From Takakia lepidozioides (taxonomy: Eukaryota > Streptophyta > Takakiopsida > Takakiales > Takakiaceae), in the NCBI GenBank assembly GCA_030704615.1, contig CM060732.1, positions 1,674,001 to 1,738,000 of the forward strand: a stretch of DNA of 64,000 nt, written 5' to 3'. This document shows, one piece after another, positions 31,560 through 40,947 of the stretch. Every line of letters starts with the position of its first letter. Within the stretch, counting starts at the first letter, position 1. A model generated the notes under the pieces. That model was not told the origin of the DNA. It saw only the letters and a list, made by a program, of their open reading frames with translations, and did not search any database. A program made the translations under genes and the position numbers.

Positions 31560-31829
31560 TTAGCCAGAATATGTGTTTACGTTGATGTCCCATATATTGT
31601 GCGTATCGAAATTTAAGCGTCTGTTTGATTTGGGCGTCAGTAGCTGCGCCTTTGGAGTGCCATTTAGAAAGTAGTTTGAGAGTTTGTTATGGGGTACTGC
31701 GGATTGTGTCCATTTTTGTATGTATATTTTAGTGTGGCTAGCAGATACCGAGGTTTGCTTATTGGCTTCTCGAGTAAGGGTTTTCAAAAGGTTGCGTATG
31801 GGTCGGGGTTCAAGGGGTCGGGTATGGGG

Positions 31830-32060
31830 TGTATTAGCCAGAATGGGTGGGTATGTGCTATGTGGATGGGATCATTGGTAGGGTCAACAGGGGGTTCGTT
31901 GGCACCTTCCTGGGCAAGAAGGTCGGCAGCCTCGTTCCCCCGGATACCTGTGTGTGCGCGTACTTTGATAAAGTGAATGGGTTGGTTGATGGAGTGAGCG
32001 GTGCCCTGATTGGCTACAAAGTATACTCCATAACCAGCGTGGGAGTCAGTGAGGGAGCCG
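31830..32060 (-). pseudogene. LINE-A RNase H remnant
   Basis: The minus strand reads HYTDGSLTDSHAGYGVYFVA then INQPIHFIKVRAHTGIRGNE and AADLLAQEG. The first Asp (TDGS) and the terminal HTGIRGNEAAD are present. The middle of the domain, with the catalytic Glu and second Asp, is missing between VANQG and the INQP strand. The upstream stretch to 32679 (CIFGATGHATQHAW; SNVTILLLTHQKLPNSPHPF) is in another frame and probably belongs to the LINE connector. Confidence 0.7.
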
Positions 32061-32726
32061 TCGGTGTAGTGGGAGTGGGATGGAGGAAATTTGGGAGGTA
32101 TAATTTGGCAGTAGGATGGGGAGGGGCGGGGGAAGCGTAGGTTGGCAGGGGATGGGCGCGGGAGTGCCCTTTTCCATGCCTTGCGTTAATCCTAGGGAGT
32201 GGGTCAGGTGGAAATGTGAGGACTGGGTGTGTGGTATGGTGGGGGTAGATGGTGGTTTTTAGCTTGTGAGTGTGCTTAAGGAGTTGATTCAGTAAGGCAG
32301 GGAAGGTGGGAGGTATGGTGGAGTGCGTGGTGTGTTGGACATGAAGGAGAAGGGTAAGGGTGGATTCTTTGTAACGAAGGTATTTGGGGAGAGGCGGGGT
32401 GTGGATGTACCGGAGTTGGTTAGGCTCGATAGCGGCAAGGAGTGTTACGCCGGGTGGGAATTGTATGAAGGGGTGGGGACTGTTGGGTAGCTTCTGGTGA
32501 GTGAGTAAAAGGATCGTGACGTTTGATGGGGAGGAGTGTGTGGCCATACGGGCCCATTGGACGGCCTGAAGGGGGGTGGGCAAATCCCCTCGGGCTGCCC
32601 ATGCGTGCTGGGTGGCATGTCCGGTGGCTCCGAAGATGCAGTCTCGGGGGTGGGGGCTGGCAAAAGTTGTGATTCCCATCGGATAGGGACTCCACCCAGA
32701 CCCCTCCTGCCCATACGCGCTCCCTT

Positions 32727-33113
32727 ATGCAAACTACTTCCACCCCAGCTCCCCCCTCACCTGGCACTCCTGCAACTCATCATGACTACCCAGATAACCC
32801 AGACGCATATGTTATCGAAGCCATCCTAGGTTTTAAGACCCAAACTTCTACAGACTCATATGGGGCCACATGTGTTGATACATATTACCTATGCCAATGG
32901 GCTGGCTACACAGCTGATGATAACTCGTGGCAAATCGAGGACGACCTCTTTGGCTCACATGATGACTACGACCCCGCCCACAATCTCACACTCCTCACTG
33001 CATTCCACAAACGTACCAACACTAACTACCTCGCGCATACCCACCAACAACATACCTCCCAAACCCATCATGTACATCAACCACTTACTCAACGTACACA
33101 TACACATTACTGA
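32727..33113 (+). CDS. Chromodomain ORF antisense within LINE-A
   Basis: A plus-strand frame of 128 codons. Residues 27-70 are a chromodomain: AYVIEAILGFK, then YYLCQWAGYTADDNSWQIED and DL, with the aromatic cage positions Y, W and W visible. A His/Thr-rich tail follows. Downstream plus-strand frames continue to look coding (IYTFNGRFLGLIPNDRLAWL near 33180-33240; TELSWLVTRYLQDTPPKKPR and ILSLLITTFELTHSYYSSPQ near 33310-33480) but are separated by stops and frame changes. Chromodomains bind methylated histone H3 and occur in chromoviral integrases and host chromatin proteins. Source element unknown. Confidence 0.75.
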   Translation: MQTTSTPAPPSPGTPATHHDYPDNPDAYVIEAILGFKTQTSTDSYGATCVDTYYLCQWAGYTADDNSWQIEDDLFGSHDDYDPAHNLTLLTAFHKRTNTNYLAHTHQQHTSQTHHVHQPLTQRTHTHY

Positions 33114-33479
33114 ATGCAATCCAAATAAGGATATTTTGCACACCTCCCCCACAATCTGTCAAGGCCCTCGTATGTCCACTATCTACACATTCAATGGCCG
33201 TTTTCTTGGCCTCATTCCCAATGACAGACTAGCATGGCTATGGGGCTAAATACTCTACTTCCTCCCCCTGTGACACTCAAATCCACCCACCCCGCCAAGA
33301 CTTCGCTACCGAACTCAGTTGGCTTGTTACCCGCTACCTCCAAGACACTCCTCCCAAAAAACCCCGTTCCCTGACAAAACTGTCACAAGCCTTTGCTCAT
33401 AATACTATCCCCCCGGATATCCTCTCTCTGCTCATTACCACTTTCGAACTCACTCATTCATATTATTCCAGTCCGCAAA

Positions 33480-33914
33480 ATTGGGAATAAAGAGATGGGA
33501 GGGCTTGTAGTCCATTGAATTTGTGGGCTAGGAATTAAAGAAGGTCGCAGTAGATAAGTCCCAGACGTCCAGGGTCATTGAGAGCTTCTTGTAATTAGGT
33601 ACCAATGGTTCGGGCATATGAAATAATCAGGGGGCTGGAGCCGACGCCGTAACAGTCTGTCGGGAGTTGGGTGAGAGCACTAGGAGTATTAGTAGGTAAG
33701 CCACATATTCGCTTGGTTAGTTGAGTGATGTGTTGTCTAGTACTTTGAGATCCGGGAGGGAGAAGGGAGCGGCGTGAAAAGAGTATTGGACTTGTGGCTT
33801 AAGCACAGAGCTGATGATTGACAGTTTGGGTCTAATGGAGACAGGGAATTTAAGAAGAGTCGGGCTTTTGTTAGAGAGCTTAGCAAGTGTAGTGGTCTTT
33901 TGCATGTATGCCAA
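33480..33914 (-). pseudogene. LINE-A thumb/connector after RT
   Basis: A frame change after the RT ORF leads to ISSVLKPQVQYSFHAAPFSL and PDLKVLD, then in a further frame ITQLTKRICGLPTNTPSALT and YGVGSSPLIISYARTIGT. These are typical LINE sequences after the palm domain. It ends near 33480 at the foreign block. Confidence 0.75.
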
Positions 33915-35368
33915 GTAAGTGATGGGACTAGCTGGATGCCTAAGTATGTGTAAGGCTCATCGGGTTCCAAAAAGGGGAAGGGGTTGTTTAGGTAATGGAT
34001 ATAGAGTTTACAATGGGAAGCAATTGCAGTTTTTGTTAGATTACTGTGGTGGGTTGCTGCAGTAACGGCGCACTTGTGGAGGCTAAGTTCCATGCCCAAC
34101 CATAGGTTAAAGCGGGATAACTTGCTGACTTGTCGGTTGAGGTGTTGGGGTTTGTGAGCTAGGATAGCTAGGTCGTCAGCGTATGCGGCAGCGGAGATTT
34201 CGCTAGGGGAGGTTTTATAGTGATAGCCGAGATTTCCGCGTACTAACCATCTGAGGAGAGGTTCTAAAAAGATAATGAATAGGTATGGACTGAGGGTGTC
34301 ACCCTGAATGGTGCCGCGTAGGACAGGAATAGGGGGGGTAGTACCATAGTATGAGCCGGAGTATTCCGTAGTGTTGTTGGTATAGATATTGCCAATGAGT
34401 TGGATGGCATCGATGGGATAACCGAGGTCCGTCATGATTGCAAGTAGTCTGGCATGGTCTAAGGATCCGAAGGCATTTTTAAAGTCTATATACAAGAGGT
34501 AGATATCTTGTTTAGTGAGCTTGGCATCTTCGAGGGCTGAGAGGACGTATTGTATTTGACAGGTTGTGCTACGCGTGGCTTGGAAGCCCTCTTGGGGGTC
34601 ACTCAGAATATGGTGTTGTTCTCCGTAATTAGATAGCAGCGTGGTCAGTGTGCTAATAAACAATTTATAGATAGTGTTGGCTAGGGCTATGGGTCTGTAG
34701 TTACCGAGGTCAGTAGGGTCGCCTTTCTTAAATAGCAAGATGGTGCGACTATGTTTCCATGTGGGTGGGATACGCTTGAGTTGGTAGCATAGTTTGAAAA
34801 ATTTGAAGAAGAGGGTATGGAGATGGGGGTCAAGCGCTTGTAATATAGCGTTAGGGATCATATCTGGTCCAGGGGCTTTTGATTTGGATAGACCTTTAAG
34901 GCAAGAGTCATAGAGATCTAGCGTGAATAGGTCATATATGCGGTCCGTGGGTATCCCACGTTTGTCTAATGAAAAGCCGTTGAGGTCATGCCATGGGTAA
35001 TGCTTGACTTCACATAAACAGTTGGGGTGGTGGTGCTCAGGGTGTAGGCAGTTCGTGATAGCGGGCGTATAGGAAGCGGATGCTTGTATCCATATTTCTT
35101 TGTTGATATCAATGGGGCTTGTCAAGAAATGGCCCAGCCGATGTTTAAGGCAGTCAATTGGTGGGTTGAGCGTAGGGTTAAAGATGGCTTTGTGCGCTTT
35201 TTTAGGATGGTCATGTAGGAGCTGGCCAAAGGAGGTGACAATTTTTTTGTGGTTATCGCTAGCTTTTTGTTTGGTTATAAGATATGTGGTTTTTTTTGCG
35301 TCCATTCCTAGCTTGGCGAGGGCAGCAACCCAATTCGGGATGGTACTGTGGTCCACAAGAGGGGGCAA
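33737..35368 (-). CDS. LINE-A reverse transcriptase
   Basis: An uninterrupted 543-codon frame. Conserved parts: KSKAPGPDMIPNAIL (162-176), FKKGDPTDLGNYRPIALANT (213-232), PQEGFQATRSTTCQIQYVL (258-276), motif A LLYIDFKNAFGSLDHARLL with D295, motif B GTIQGDTLSPYLFIIF (352-367), motif C AAAYADDLAIL with D398 and D399, and TYLGIQLVP. All catalytic Asp residues are present. The frame is lost near the C-terminus, where the sequence continues in 33717-33914. Confidence 0.93.
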   Translation of the reverse strand: MPPLVDHSTIPNWVAALAKLGMDAKKTTYLITKQKASDNHKKIVTSFGQLLHDHPKKAHKAIFNPTLNPPIDCLKHRLGHFLTSPIDINKEIWIQASASYTPAITNCLHPEHHHPNCLCEVKHYPWHDLNGFSLDKRGIPTDRIYDLFTLDLYDSCLKGLSKSKAPGPDMIPNAILQALDPHLHTLFFKFFKLCYQLKRIPPTWKHSRTILLFKKGDPTDLGNYRPIALANTIYKLFISTLTTLLSNYGEQHHILSDPQEGFQATRSTTCQIQYVLSALEDAKLTKQDIYLLYIDFKNAFGSLDHARLLAIMTDLGYPIDAIQLIGNIYTNNTTEYSGSYYGTTPPIPVLRGTIQGDTLSPYLFIIFLEPLLRWLVRGNLGYHYKTSPSEISAAAYADDLAILAHKPQHLNRQVSKLSRFNLWLGMELSLHKCAVTAATHHSNLTKTAIASHCKLYIHYLNNPFPFLEPDEPYTYLGIQLVPSLTWHTCKRPLHLLSSLTKARLFLNSLSPLDPNCQSSALCLSHKSNTLFTPLPSPSRISKY

Positions 35369-35394
35369 GAGGGCTTGGCAGACCGGGAGAGAGT

Positions 35395-35673
35395 TTAGGC
35401 AAGTAATGCGAGGGTCGTGTCTCCATTCTGTGTGATGATTATTGGATGGGAAATTGGGGATGATAGTAAGGGCACGACGTATGGTATGATGGGTGTTGAG
35501 GTGAGAGGTCCAGGCACATTTTTGTGAGCGGGTAAGGTATCCTCCATTCTGTTTGGATCAGGTAGTCCGGGGGAGGTCCTGGGGGCCGAACATGTTGCTA
35601 GCACACTTTTAGTCATTTCTTGGAGGATGGTTGTGAGGGTACGCTCAGCCTCGATCCAGGTAGACTTGGGGGA
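35395..35673 (-). pseudogene. LINE-A linker between endonuclease and RT
   Basis: In phase with the endonuclease after the TAA at 35674: SPKSTWIEAERTLTTILQEM then TKSVLATCSAPRTSPGLPDP. The frame is lost near 35395 before the RT frame begins. Confidence 0.65.
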
Positions 35674-36900
35674 TTACGTCATATTTGTGTCGGAAAGGGT
35701 GTAGGAGAGTTTTTGGGTAAGGAGTGATGCATGAGGTTGAAAGTGTTTTAGAAATGCGGTGATATTATGTTGGGGTAAGGAAGAAAGGATACGGGCTTGT
35801 GGGTCTTGGGTCGGGATAGGTGGGATGGGACGGATGGGGATGAGAGATGGAGGGAGAGAGACAGAGACTGGGTAATGGTCTGAGTTGTAGATGTTGTCGA
35901 TATGGATATGGCTTGTGAGGTAAGCGGGGATTTCTCCAAGTGACTTAAGATAGAAACCATCTATAAGGCTTAGAGATGAGTAGTTGAGGCCGCCTTGCCT
36001 CGAATAGTGGTGGTCTGAAGGTACGTACCTGAACTGATGGTTATGTATAAAGCGGGCCCAGTCTTGGTCAAGGGAGGATGGGGGTTTGTGGGTACCATTG
36101 TATGTGTGGCCCAGTAGAGCAATGTCAGGGTTGAAGTCTCCTACCAGTATGTAGTGATGGTGTTGTTGCGCGGGGTGCTTGACTGTGTTAGAGATTGTGT
36201 CCAGTATGTCGGGTATCAGGGATAGGTCATCAGCATGGGATGGCATATATAAGTGAATGAGGGTGATGGGGGTAAGTGCAGGGAGGTGCAGCTGGACAAT
36301 TTGAAGGTGAGATCGGAGAGGGAGGGGTACTAGTATTTTTGTGGTGGTACTGGGGGAGTGATGGGTGCGGAGGATGCCAAGTGCCACACCACCCCGAGTA
36401 GGACAGTAAGGGGCAGAGCGACGACGGAGACATTGTGGGGCTGTCATGGGGGTCCCATAGAGAAGGTAGTAGGATGGCAGGAGTTTGTTAATATAGGAGT
36501 TGTTGGTGTTGTTAGTGTTTAGTTTGGTTTCTTGGATGAGAATAATGTGCGGGGGCGTAGAGTCTGTGAGGAGGTGGATCAGACTCTCGATACTGGTGGC
36601 AAGGGATCCAACATTCCAAGTGGTGATGTTAAAAGTGTGTGAACGGAGGTCGGGGGTGTTCGGGGTGTGGCAGCGAGGTGTAGTGGGTGAAGATGCAAAT
36701 TGGAGGTGGGTTGCGACTGGTGTGGTAGCGGAGGGAGGCGGTGGGTTGCGGTGGGGTTGGAACCCTGGGAGAGGCGTGGTAGCGTGAAGCGTAGCTGAGA
36801 GGATGTTGGCAGAGAGAAACAGGAATTTGTTAATGATGGTGGAAATGTCTGGATCAGAGGTGGGTGCAGACGCTAAATGATCGCCTATAATTTTGTGTAT
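35674..36900 (-). CDS. LINE-A endonuclease (exonuclease-endonuclease-phosphatase fold)
   Basis: The frame is open from about 36900 to a TAA at 35674. Motifs in order: FNITTWNVGSL (Asn), IILIQETKLN (metal-binding Glu), a Tyr-containing region, HYILVGDFNPDIALLG (Asp/Asn) and a final IYNSDHYPVSVSL (Asp-His). These are the catalytic positions of AP-like LINE endonucleases, which nick target DNA to prime reverse transcription. Ahead of it, DHLASAPTSDPDISTIINKF is a linker. The terminal TAA is in phase with the downstream linker, so it is a nonsense change in one polyprotein. Confidence 0.88.
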   Translation of the reverse strand: MHKIIGDHLASAPTSDPDISTIINKFLFLSANILSATLHATTPLPGFQPHRNPPPPSATTPVATHLQFASSPTTPRCHTPNTPDLRSHTFNITTWNVGSLATSIESLIHLLTDSTPPHIILIQETKLNTNNTNNSYINKLLPSYYLLYGTPMTAPQCLRRRSAPYCPTRGGVALGILRTHHSPSTTTKILVPLPLRSHLQIVQLHLPALTPITLIHLYMPSHADDLSLIPDILDTISNTVKHPAQQHHHYILVGDFNPDIALLGHTYNGTHKPPSSLDQDWARFIHNHQFRYVPSDHHYSRQGGLNYSSLSLIDGFYLKSLGEIPAYLTSHIHIDNIYNSDHYPVSVSLPPSLIPIRPIPPIPTQDPQARILSSLPQHNITAFLKHFQPHASLLTQKLSYTLSDTNMT

Positions 36901-37545
36901 AACTCAGGGACGAGATTGCAAGAGGTTAAGGGACGTGTGGAGATCAGCCAAGCAGTGTGGTGGGGCCAAGTAGTTGCTAGGTTGTGTGGGTAGGTCTTGT
37001 AGGTGATGTAGTAGTGAGATGAGCGGGAAGTCTGGTTAGGTCGTAAGGTAGTCGTTACATTCTTGTGGCAGAGGGGCGATGAGGACAATAAATGAGAAGA
37101 GGAGGTGGTATGGTGGGAAGGCTTGAAGTTTGTGGGAGGTGTGGAAGAGTGCAGGGTATGGGCAGGCTGGGAGGCCAAAGGTGGAGATGTTGTGAGGGGC
37201 AGTCTGTTGGTGTGTAGGCGGAATGGATAGTGATTTGGGGAGGTAGGGGGTGAAGTGGGTAGCAAGATGTTTGTAATTGTGCATAAGAGATAAGGTGTTT
37301 GGTTGGAAGTATAGCTCATAACGATCTTGCGCATTAGCCGAGAGTTGAGTCATGATGTTGGCAATAGTGGGTGGGCCTGGGTTGGGGTGGATGTCCCCAC
37401 ATCGGAGGAGAGTAAGTTCGGTACAAGTGTTATGGTACATGGTATCAGGAGATGGGGGGTGATGATAATACTGTTTAGATTTTAGGGGGTGGTAGGTGTA
37501 TCGTCCATGGGGGCTGTGGGTGATGGTGGAGTTTTTGAAGGGCAT
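36885..37545 (-). CDS. LINE-A N-terminal ORF with 2A-like motif
   Basis: From an ATG at 37545 the frame has LTLLRCGDIHPNPGP at residues 44-58, the 2A-like consensus that makes ribosomes skip the Gly-Pro bond. About 125 residues later the sequence changes frame (near 37080) and continues to 36885 (TTLRPNQTSRSSHYYITYKT). Such motifs are known at the start of some LINE polyproteins. The rest is His/Pro/Thr-rich with no domain recognised. Confidence 0.7.
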
Positions 37546-37592
37546 GATCGCGGATAGGGTTGGTTGGCGTAGGTTGTAGATATGTAGTGGGA

Positions 37593-38753
37593 TTATGTTG
37601 CAGGGATAGTCATCAGTAGTGACGGTGGAGCTGGTAGGCTGTGATGGGTGGGGGAGGCATATGATGGGAAGTACTGAGGGGATGTGGCGGCTAGGAAGTT
37701 GATGAGGAGGATTGTGTACCTTTGCTGTGCGGCCATGTGAATGTGAAGGGATGTGGATGAGTGTTGGAGTGAAGTATGTTGTATATAGGGGTGATGTGGT
37801 GGGGAGGGTGGCAGGTCATGGGTTCGTGTGTGGCTGATGTTGTGGGTAGGGGTGGATGTTGAGATAGTGTAGGCATAGGGAGAGGGGAGGGGCATTTGGG
37901 GGGTGGGATAAGCCTTGAGAGGATGGGTGAGAAAGTGGATTGGTTTGGCGGTGTAGATGCACGGGTAACTAGTAAGATATGGGGTGGGGGTTATATTAAT
38001 GTTTAATGTGGTAGCTATAAGGTAGGTAGGTGAGTAGCCTGGATGGATGGTACTTGGCAGGGTAACATAATGAGTAATATAGGGTGGGTTGATGGTTGTA
38101 GGTGGTGGGTGGCTAAGGGATGGATGTCGCGAATGAAAGAATGGATGTGTGGAGGGGGGTATCAACGAGCGGTGGTTGTGTGTCCAATAGCGGGAAGTGT
38201 GGTGTACTAGTAAGGGAGAGTAAGGGGCAAAAGACACATTGGGGTGTTGATCAGGGGCCTTCCAGCTTGCGGGGGTGTCGACAGAGGGACATGGGTGGTG
38301 TAGTGTAACGATCAGGTGTTGTAGTGTGTATGGATTGTATTTGGATGGTGTTTGGGTATTTGAGTATTTGGGGGGGATTTTGTAATATGAGTAATTTGAA
38401 TAAGTGGTTGTTTGGATGTGGCTGTTGATGGATGGATGAAAAGCTACGATGGATGTGGATGCCATGGTGTATAATGATTGCATGTGACGTGATTGAAATG
38501 TAATACGTGAAGAATGAGTAAATCCAAGAGTGATAGTAAATGATGTGGATAATAGTAAAGTGAGGTAACATTTCCCCACGGTAACCAGTAGTTGCGAATA
38601 TCTTGTAAAAGAGAGTGGTAGTGTGCTGACTGATAGTAAATGAATAAATCCGAGAGTGATAGTAAATGATGTGGGTAGCAGTAAAGTGAGGTAGCATTTT
38701 CCCGAGGTAACACTTTCCCGAGGTAACATTTTTCCGAGGTAACATTTTCCCAA
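37593..38753 (-). other. Long low-complexity frame in LINE-A 5' region
   Basis: A 386-codon stop-free stretch with strong Pro/Thr/Ser/His/Tyr bias and no domain. Its first 80 codons are a translation of the 5' monomer repeats (GKCYLGKMLP). It may be an ORF1 or only G-poor 5' UTR; I lean to UTR plus degenerate ORF1. Confidence 0.35.
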
Positions 38754-38850
38754 TGTAGCATTTTCCTATGGTAGCATTTTTCCAAGGTAGCCAGTAGTTC
38801 CGAATATCTTGTAGAAGAGAGTGGTAATGTCGTGAGTAGCAAATGTTTGA
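38515..38850. repeat. LINE-A 5' tandem monomers
   Basis: Two long units share AGAGTGATAGTAAATGATGT and AGTAGTT-CGAATATCTTGTA-AAGAGAGTGGTA (near 38525-38620 and 38645-38830). Between them, at 38690-38790, lie about seven 16-bp units of GAGGTAACATTTTCCC type. Confidence 0.85.
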
Positions 38851-39260
38851 GAAATAGCAGGCAAGAGTAGTAATTGTAACATATATCAAGTCTATAGAGA
38901 GATGGTTGGTGAGCTCAATAATAGGTCTGCCACAGCATGGAGAGCCAAGTACACAATAGAACGTATGCAATGTAGTATCAAGACCAGAGACAAGTGCCTT
39001 TGGGTATATCAATTTTGTGGGGAGGTGATTGATGAACTCTTCAGCAGATTGTGTATAAGCTCAACACTACAACGTGCATCGACTCACTTGGGTTGGTGAC
39101 AAGTGTAGAAGTGTTGGGCTGTCGCATTGCACTCTGCATTCGCAGGTTCATAGATAGGTCATTTTTTTTTGTTGCTTACATCACTAGGGCCCAGGGGAGT
39201 GGATATTGGGTAAAGATGAGGGAGGAATAGAACCCTTGGTATACGGTAATCCCGAACACT
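38851..39260. other. No gene seen
   Basis: Sequence between the LINE 5' end and the hAT ORF. It includes an eight-plus T run near 39155. No feature is assigned. Confidence 0.4.
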
Positions 39261-40043
39261 GTGAGTGCCACTGAAACTGTTGGGTGCAACCTATGTGGAC
39301 TGCAATTTTCTTATCGTAAGGATTGGCTGCTCGCTCACCTCGGCTATAGAGGTGTGGAGAGCAATGGGGTGGGATCATGCCCTAAAACATCTATGCGAGT
39401 AAAAAGCCACTTTGCCAAGTGTGGAGGCAATATTCCAATGTTTCTGGATTTGGACACGACCTCTGAGCAGAACACTCCGTCTTCCCGTCAGGATGCCCCG
39501 ATTAGTACCCAAGGCAATTCTTGTGAGGCTTCAGGTGTCTTTGCAGGACAAGTGGGTTGTGCCGGAGCAACACCTGCTTCAACACCTCTTTGTACCCCTA
39601 CACTTCAACGGAGTAGAGGATTATGGCAGCAATCCATGCAGGAAGGCCTTAACTTGTCTGCACAAAGGCAGTTGGATAAAAAATGGACGCAGTTTTTCTT
39701 CAAGGCCAACATATCATTTAATGTGGCAAGGCTTCCGGCATTTGTTTCTGCCGTTAGAGCAACCTCGGAGTCCAGATCCACGTATATGCCTCCTTCTTAT
39801 CACAATCTCCGCACAGGATTGCTAGGAGATGCCATGACTGAGCTTACCCAAAAGGTCAACAATAGGACGGGCGAGTGCATCAGAAAATATGGAAGCACTA
39901 TATGTGCCGATGGTTTGAGTTCTGTTACAAACAAACCATTGTTCAATGTCATGCTTGTATGTCCAGCTGGGGAACTCAACGTACCATCTAACAAGTCCCA
40001 GAGTAATATGAGATCAATCGAAATTCGTTCAATGGGCCAATGA
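39261..40043 (+). pseudogene. hAT-type transposase, N-terminal half
   Basis: Starts MSATETVGCNLCGLQFSYRK with a BED-like zinc finger (C9, C12, H26, C40 spacing). A Ser/Thr-rich linker follows, then WTQFFFKANISFNVARLPAF, TYMPPSYHNLRTGLLGDAMT and YGSTICADGLSSVTNKPLFN VMLVCPAGE, matching the start of the DUF659 domain of plant hAT transposases. The catalytic RNase H-like core (rest of DUF659 and hATC) is missing. After PAGE at about 39975 the frame runs into a different sequence (NVPSNKSQSNMRSIEIRSMG), which is the inverted arm of the 120-bp array. The gene is truncated and fused to repeat sequence. Confidence 0.75.
39979..40041 (+). repeat. Inverted single unit of the 120-bp array
   Basis: The segment with AACGTACCATCTAACAAGTC and AATATGAGATCAATCGAAAT is the near-exact reverse complement of about 40313-40375. 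Together they form an inverted repeat with about 270 bp between. Confidence 0.85.
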
Positions 40044-40257
40044 GGCGTTCACCTGTGAGGAAAATTTTGTTCATTGCGAGAAAAAAAATCCTACAATGCG
40101 TGCACGACTATTGCACCCATTGAACGGATGTGGTTCAAGCCTATCTTTTACCAAATGTGCTTGAACATGTGCAAAGACACAACAGAAGAAAAAATCATTT
40201 GCCTCCCCATCGACGCGCTCAGCCCTCAACCCATTTGAGAATTTAATTGAATTTAAA

Positions 40258-40618
40258 ATGAATTTGAAGCCAATAAGCAAACGAAAATCATTTGGATGGG
40301 CAACCATCCGTTGGCCCATTGAACGAATTTCGATTCATCTCATATTACTTTGGGACCTCTTAGATGGTACATTGAACATACTGGCCAAGTCTGAAAGCGA
40401 ACCAAAATCATTTCGATGGGCAACCATCCGTTGAGCCATCGAATGAATTTCGATTGATCTCATATTAGTCCGGGACCTGATACATGGTATGTTGAACATA
40501 GTGACAATGATTGAAAGCAAACAAAAATCATTTGGATGGGCAACCATTCGATCGCCCATTGAATGAATTTTGTTTCGTCTCATATTAGACCGGGACCTGT
40601 TACATGATATGCCTTTTG
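40258..40618 (-). repeat. Three 120-bp tandem units
   Basis: Landmark GATGGGCAACCA recurs at an exact 120-base step (40296, 40416, 40536). Read on the minus strand each unit is 40 codons in the same frame (NMRSIEIHSMAQRMVAHRND), so the array stays open as a repeat protein. No known repeat domain matches. The rest of 40044-40775 shows no gene. Confidence 0.9.
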
Positions 40619-40775
40619 AAGCTCTTTTTGTAGTGTCTCCTGCTTCGTAATGCAGTGCTTCTCCATATCCACTTTATCCAATATGTCGATGTTCTCCACC
40701 TGGAACAGATCCACACACATGTACAAAAATCCTTAAATAACGAAATGACCATCGCAACTTTGATAAGCCGAGCTC

Positions 40776-40947
40776 TGTTCCTGCATTACTAGAGCTGTAT
40801 CATTGCTCTCTTTACGCTAGTCATTTGGGTGTGGATAAAACTATGAAACGCATACATGAGAAGTACCATTGGAAAGGTTTGAACAAGGATGTTTCTGATT
40901 TCATTGCGAAAGTATGTTCCATACAAAACCAAAACTCTACTGCCTAG
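40776..40947 (+). pseudogene. Integrase zinc-binding domain of an older element, cut by copy C
   Basis: The frame reads VPALLELYHCSLYASHLGVD, KTMKRIHEKYHWKGLNKDVS, then DFIAKVCSIQ. This is the HHCC domain that precedes retroviral-type integrase cores, though the second Cys of the CxxC is not conserved. The reading ends where the LTR of copy C begins. Its continuation is the integrase core at about 46462. Confidence 0.75.

Larger units (their letters stand above)
31560..38850 (-). mobile_element. LINE-A non-LTR retrotransposon, nearly full length, mutated
   Basis: Minus strand. In order: 5' monomer repeats (38850-38515), a low-complexity ORF, a 2A-like motif (37401-37372), apurinic-type endonuclease, reverse transcriptase with YADD, a thumb/connector region, an RNase H remnant and a C-terminal tail ending near 31560. 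Single-polyprotein order EEP-RT-RNase H places it among LINEs of the L2/CR1/I-like type, but I did not assign a clade. Frameshifts and a TAA at 35674 disable it. A block at about 32690-33480 reads as plus-strand coding sequence and appears foreign to the LINE. Confidence 0.9.

Noticed and set aside
32014-32679. Independent 221-residue protein
   Set aside because: It lies on the LINE strand between RT connector and RNase H and overlaps the RNase H in another frame; better read as a LINE connector.
37593-38753. Confident LINE ORF1 protein
   Set aside because: Extreme Pro/Thr/His bias, no coiled coil, RRM or zinc knuckle, and its beginning is translated monomer repeat.
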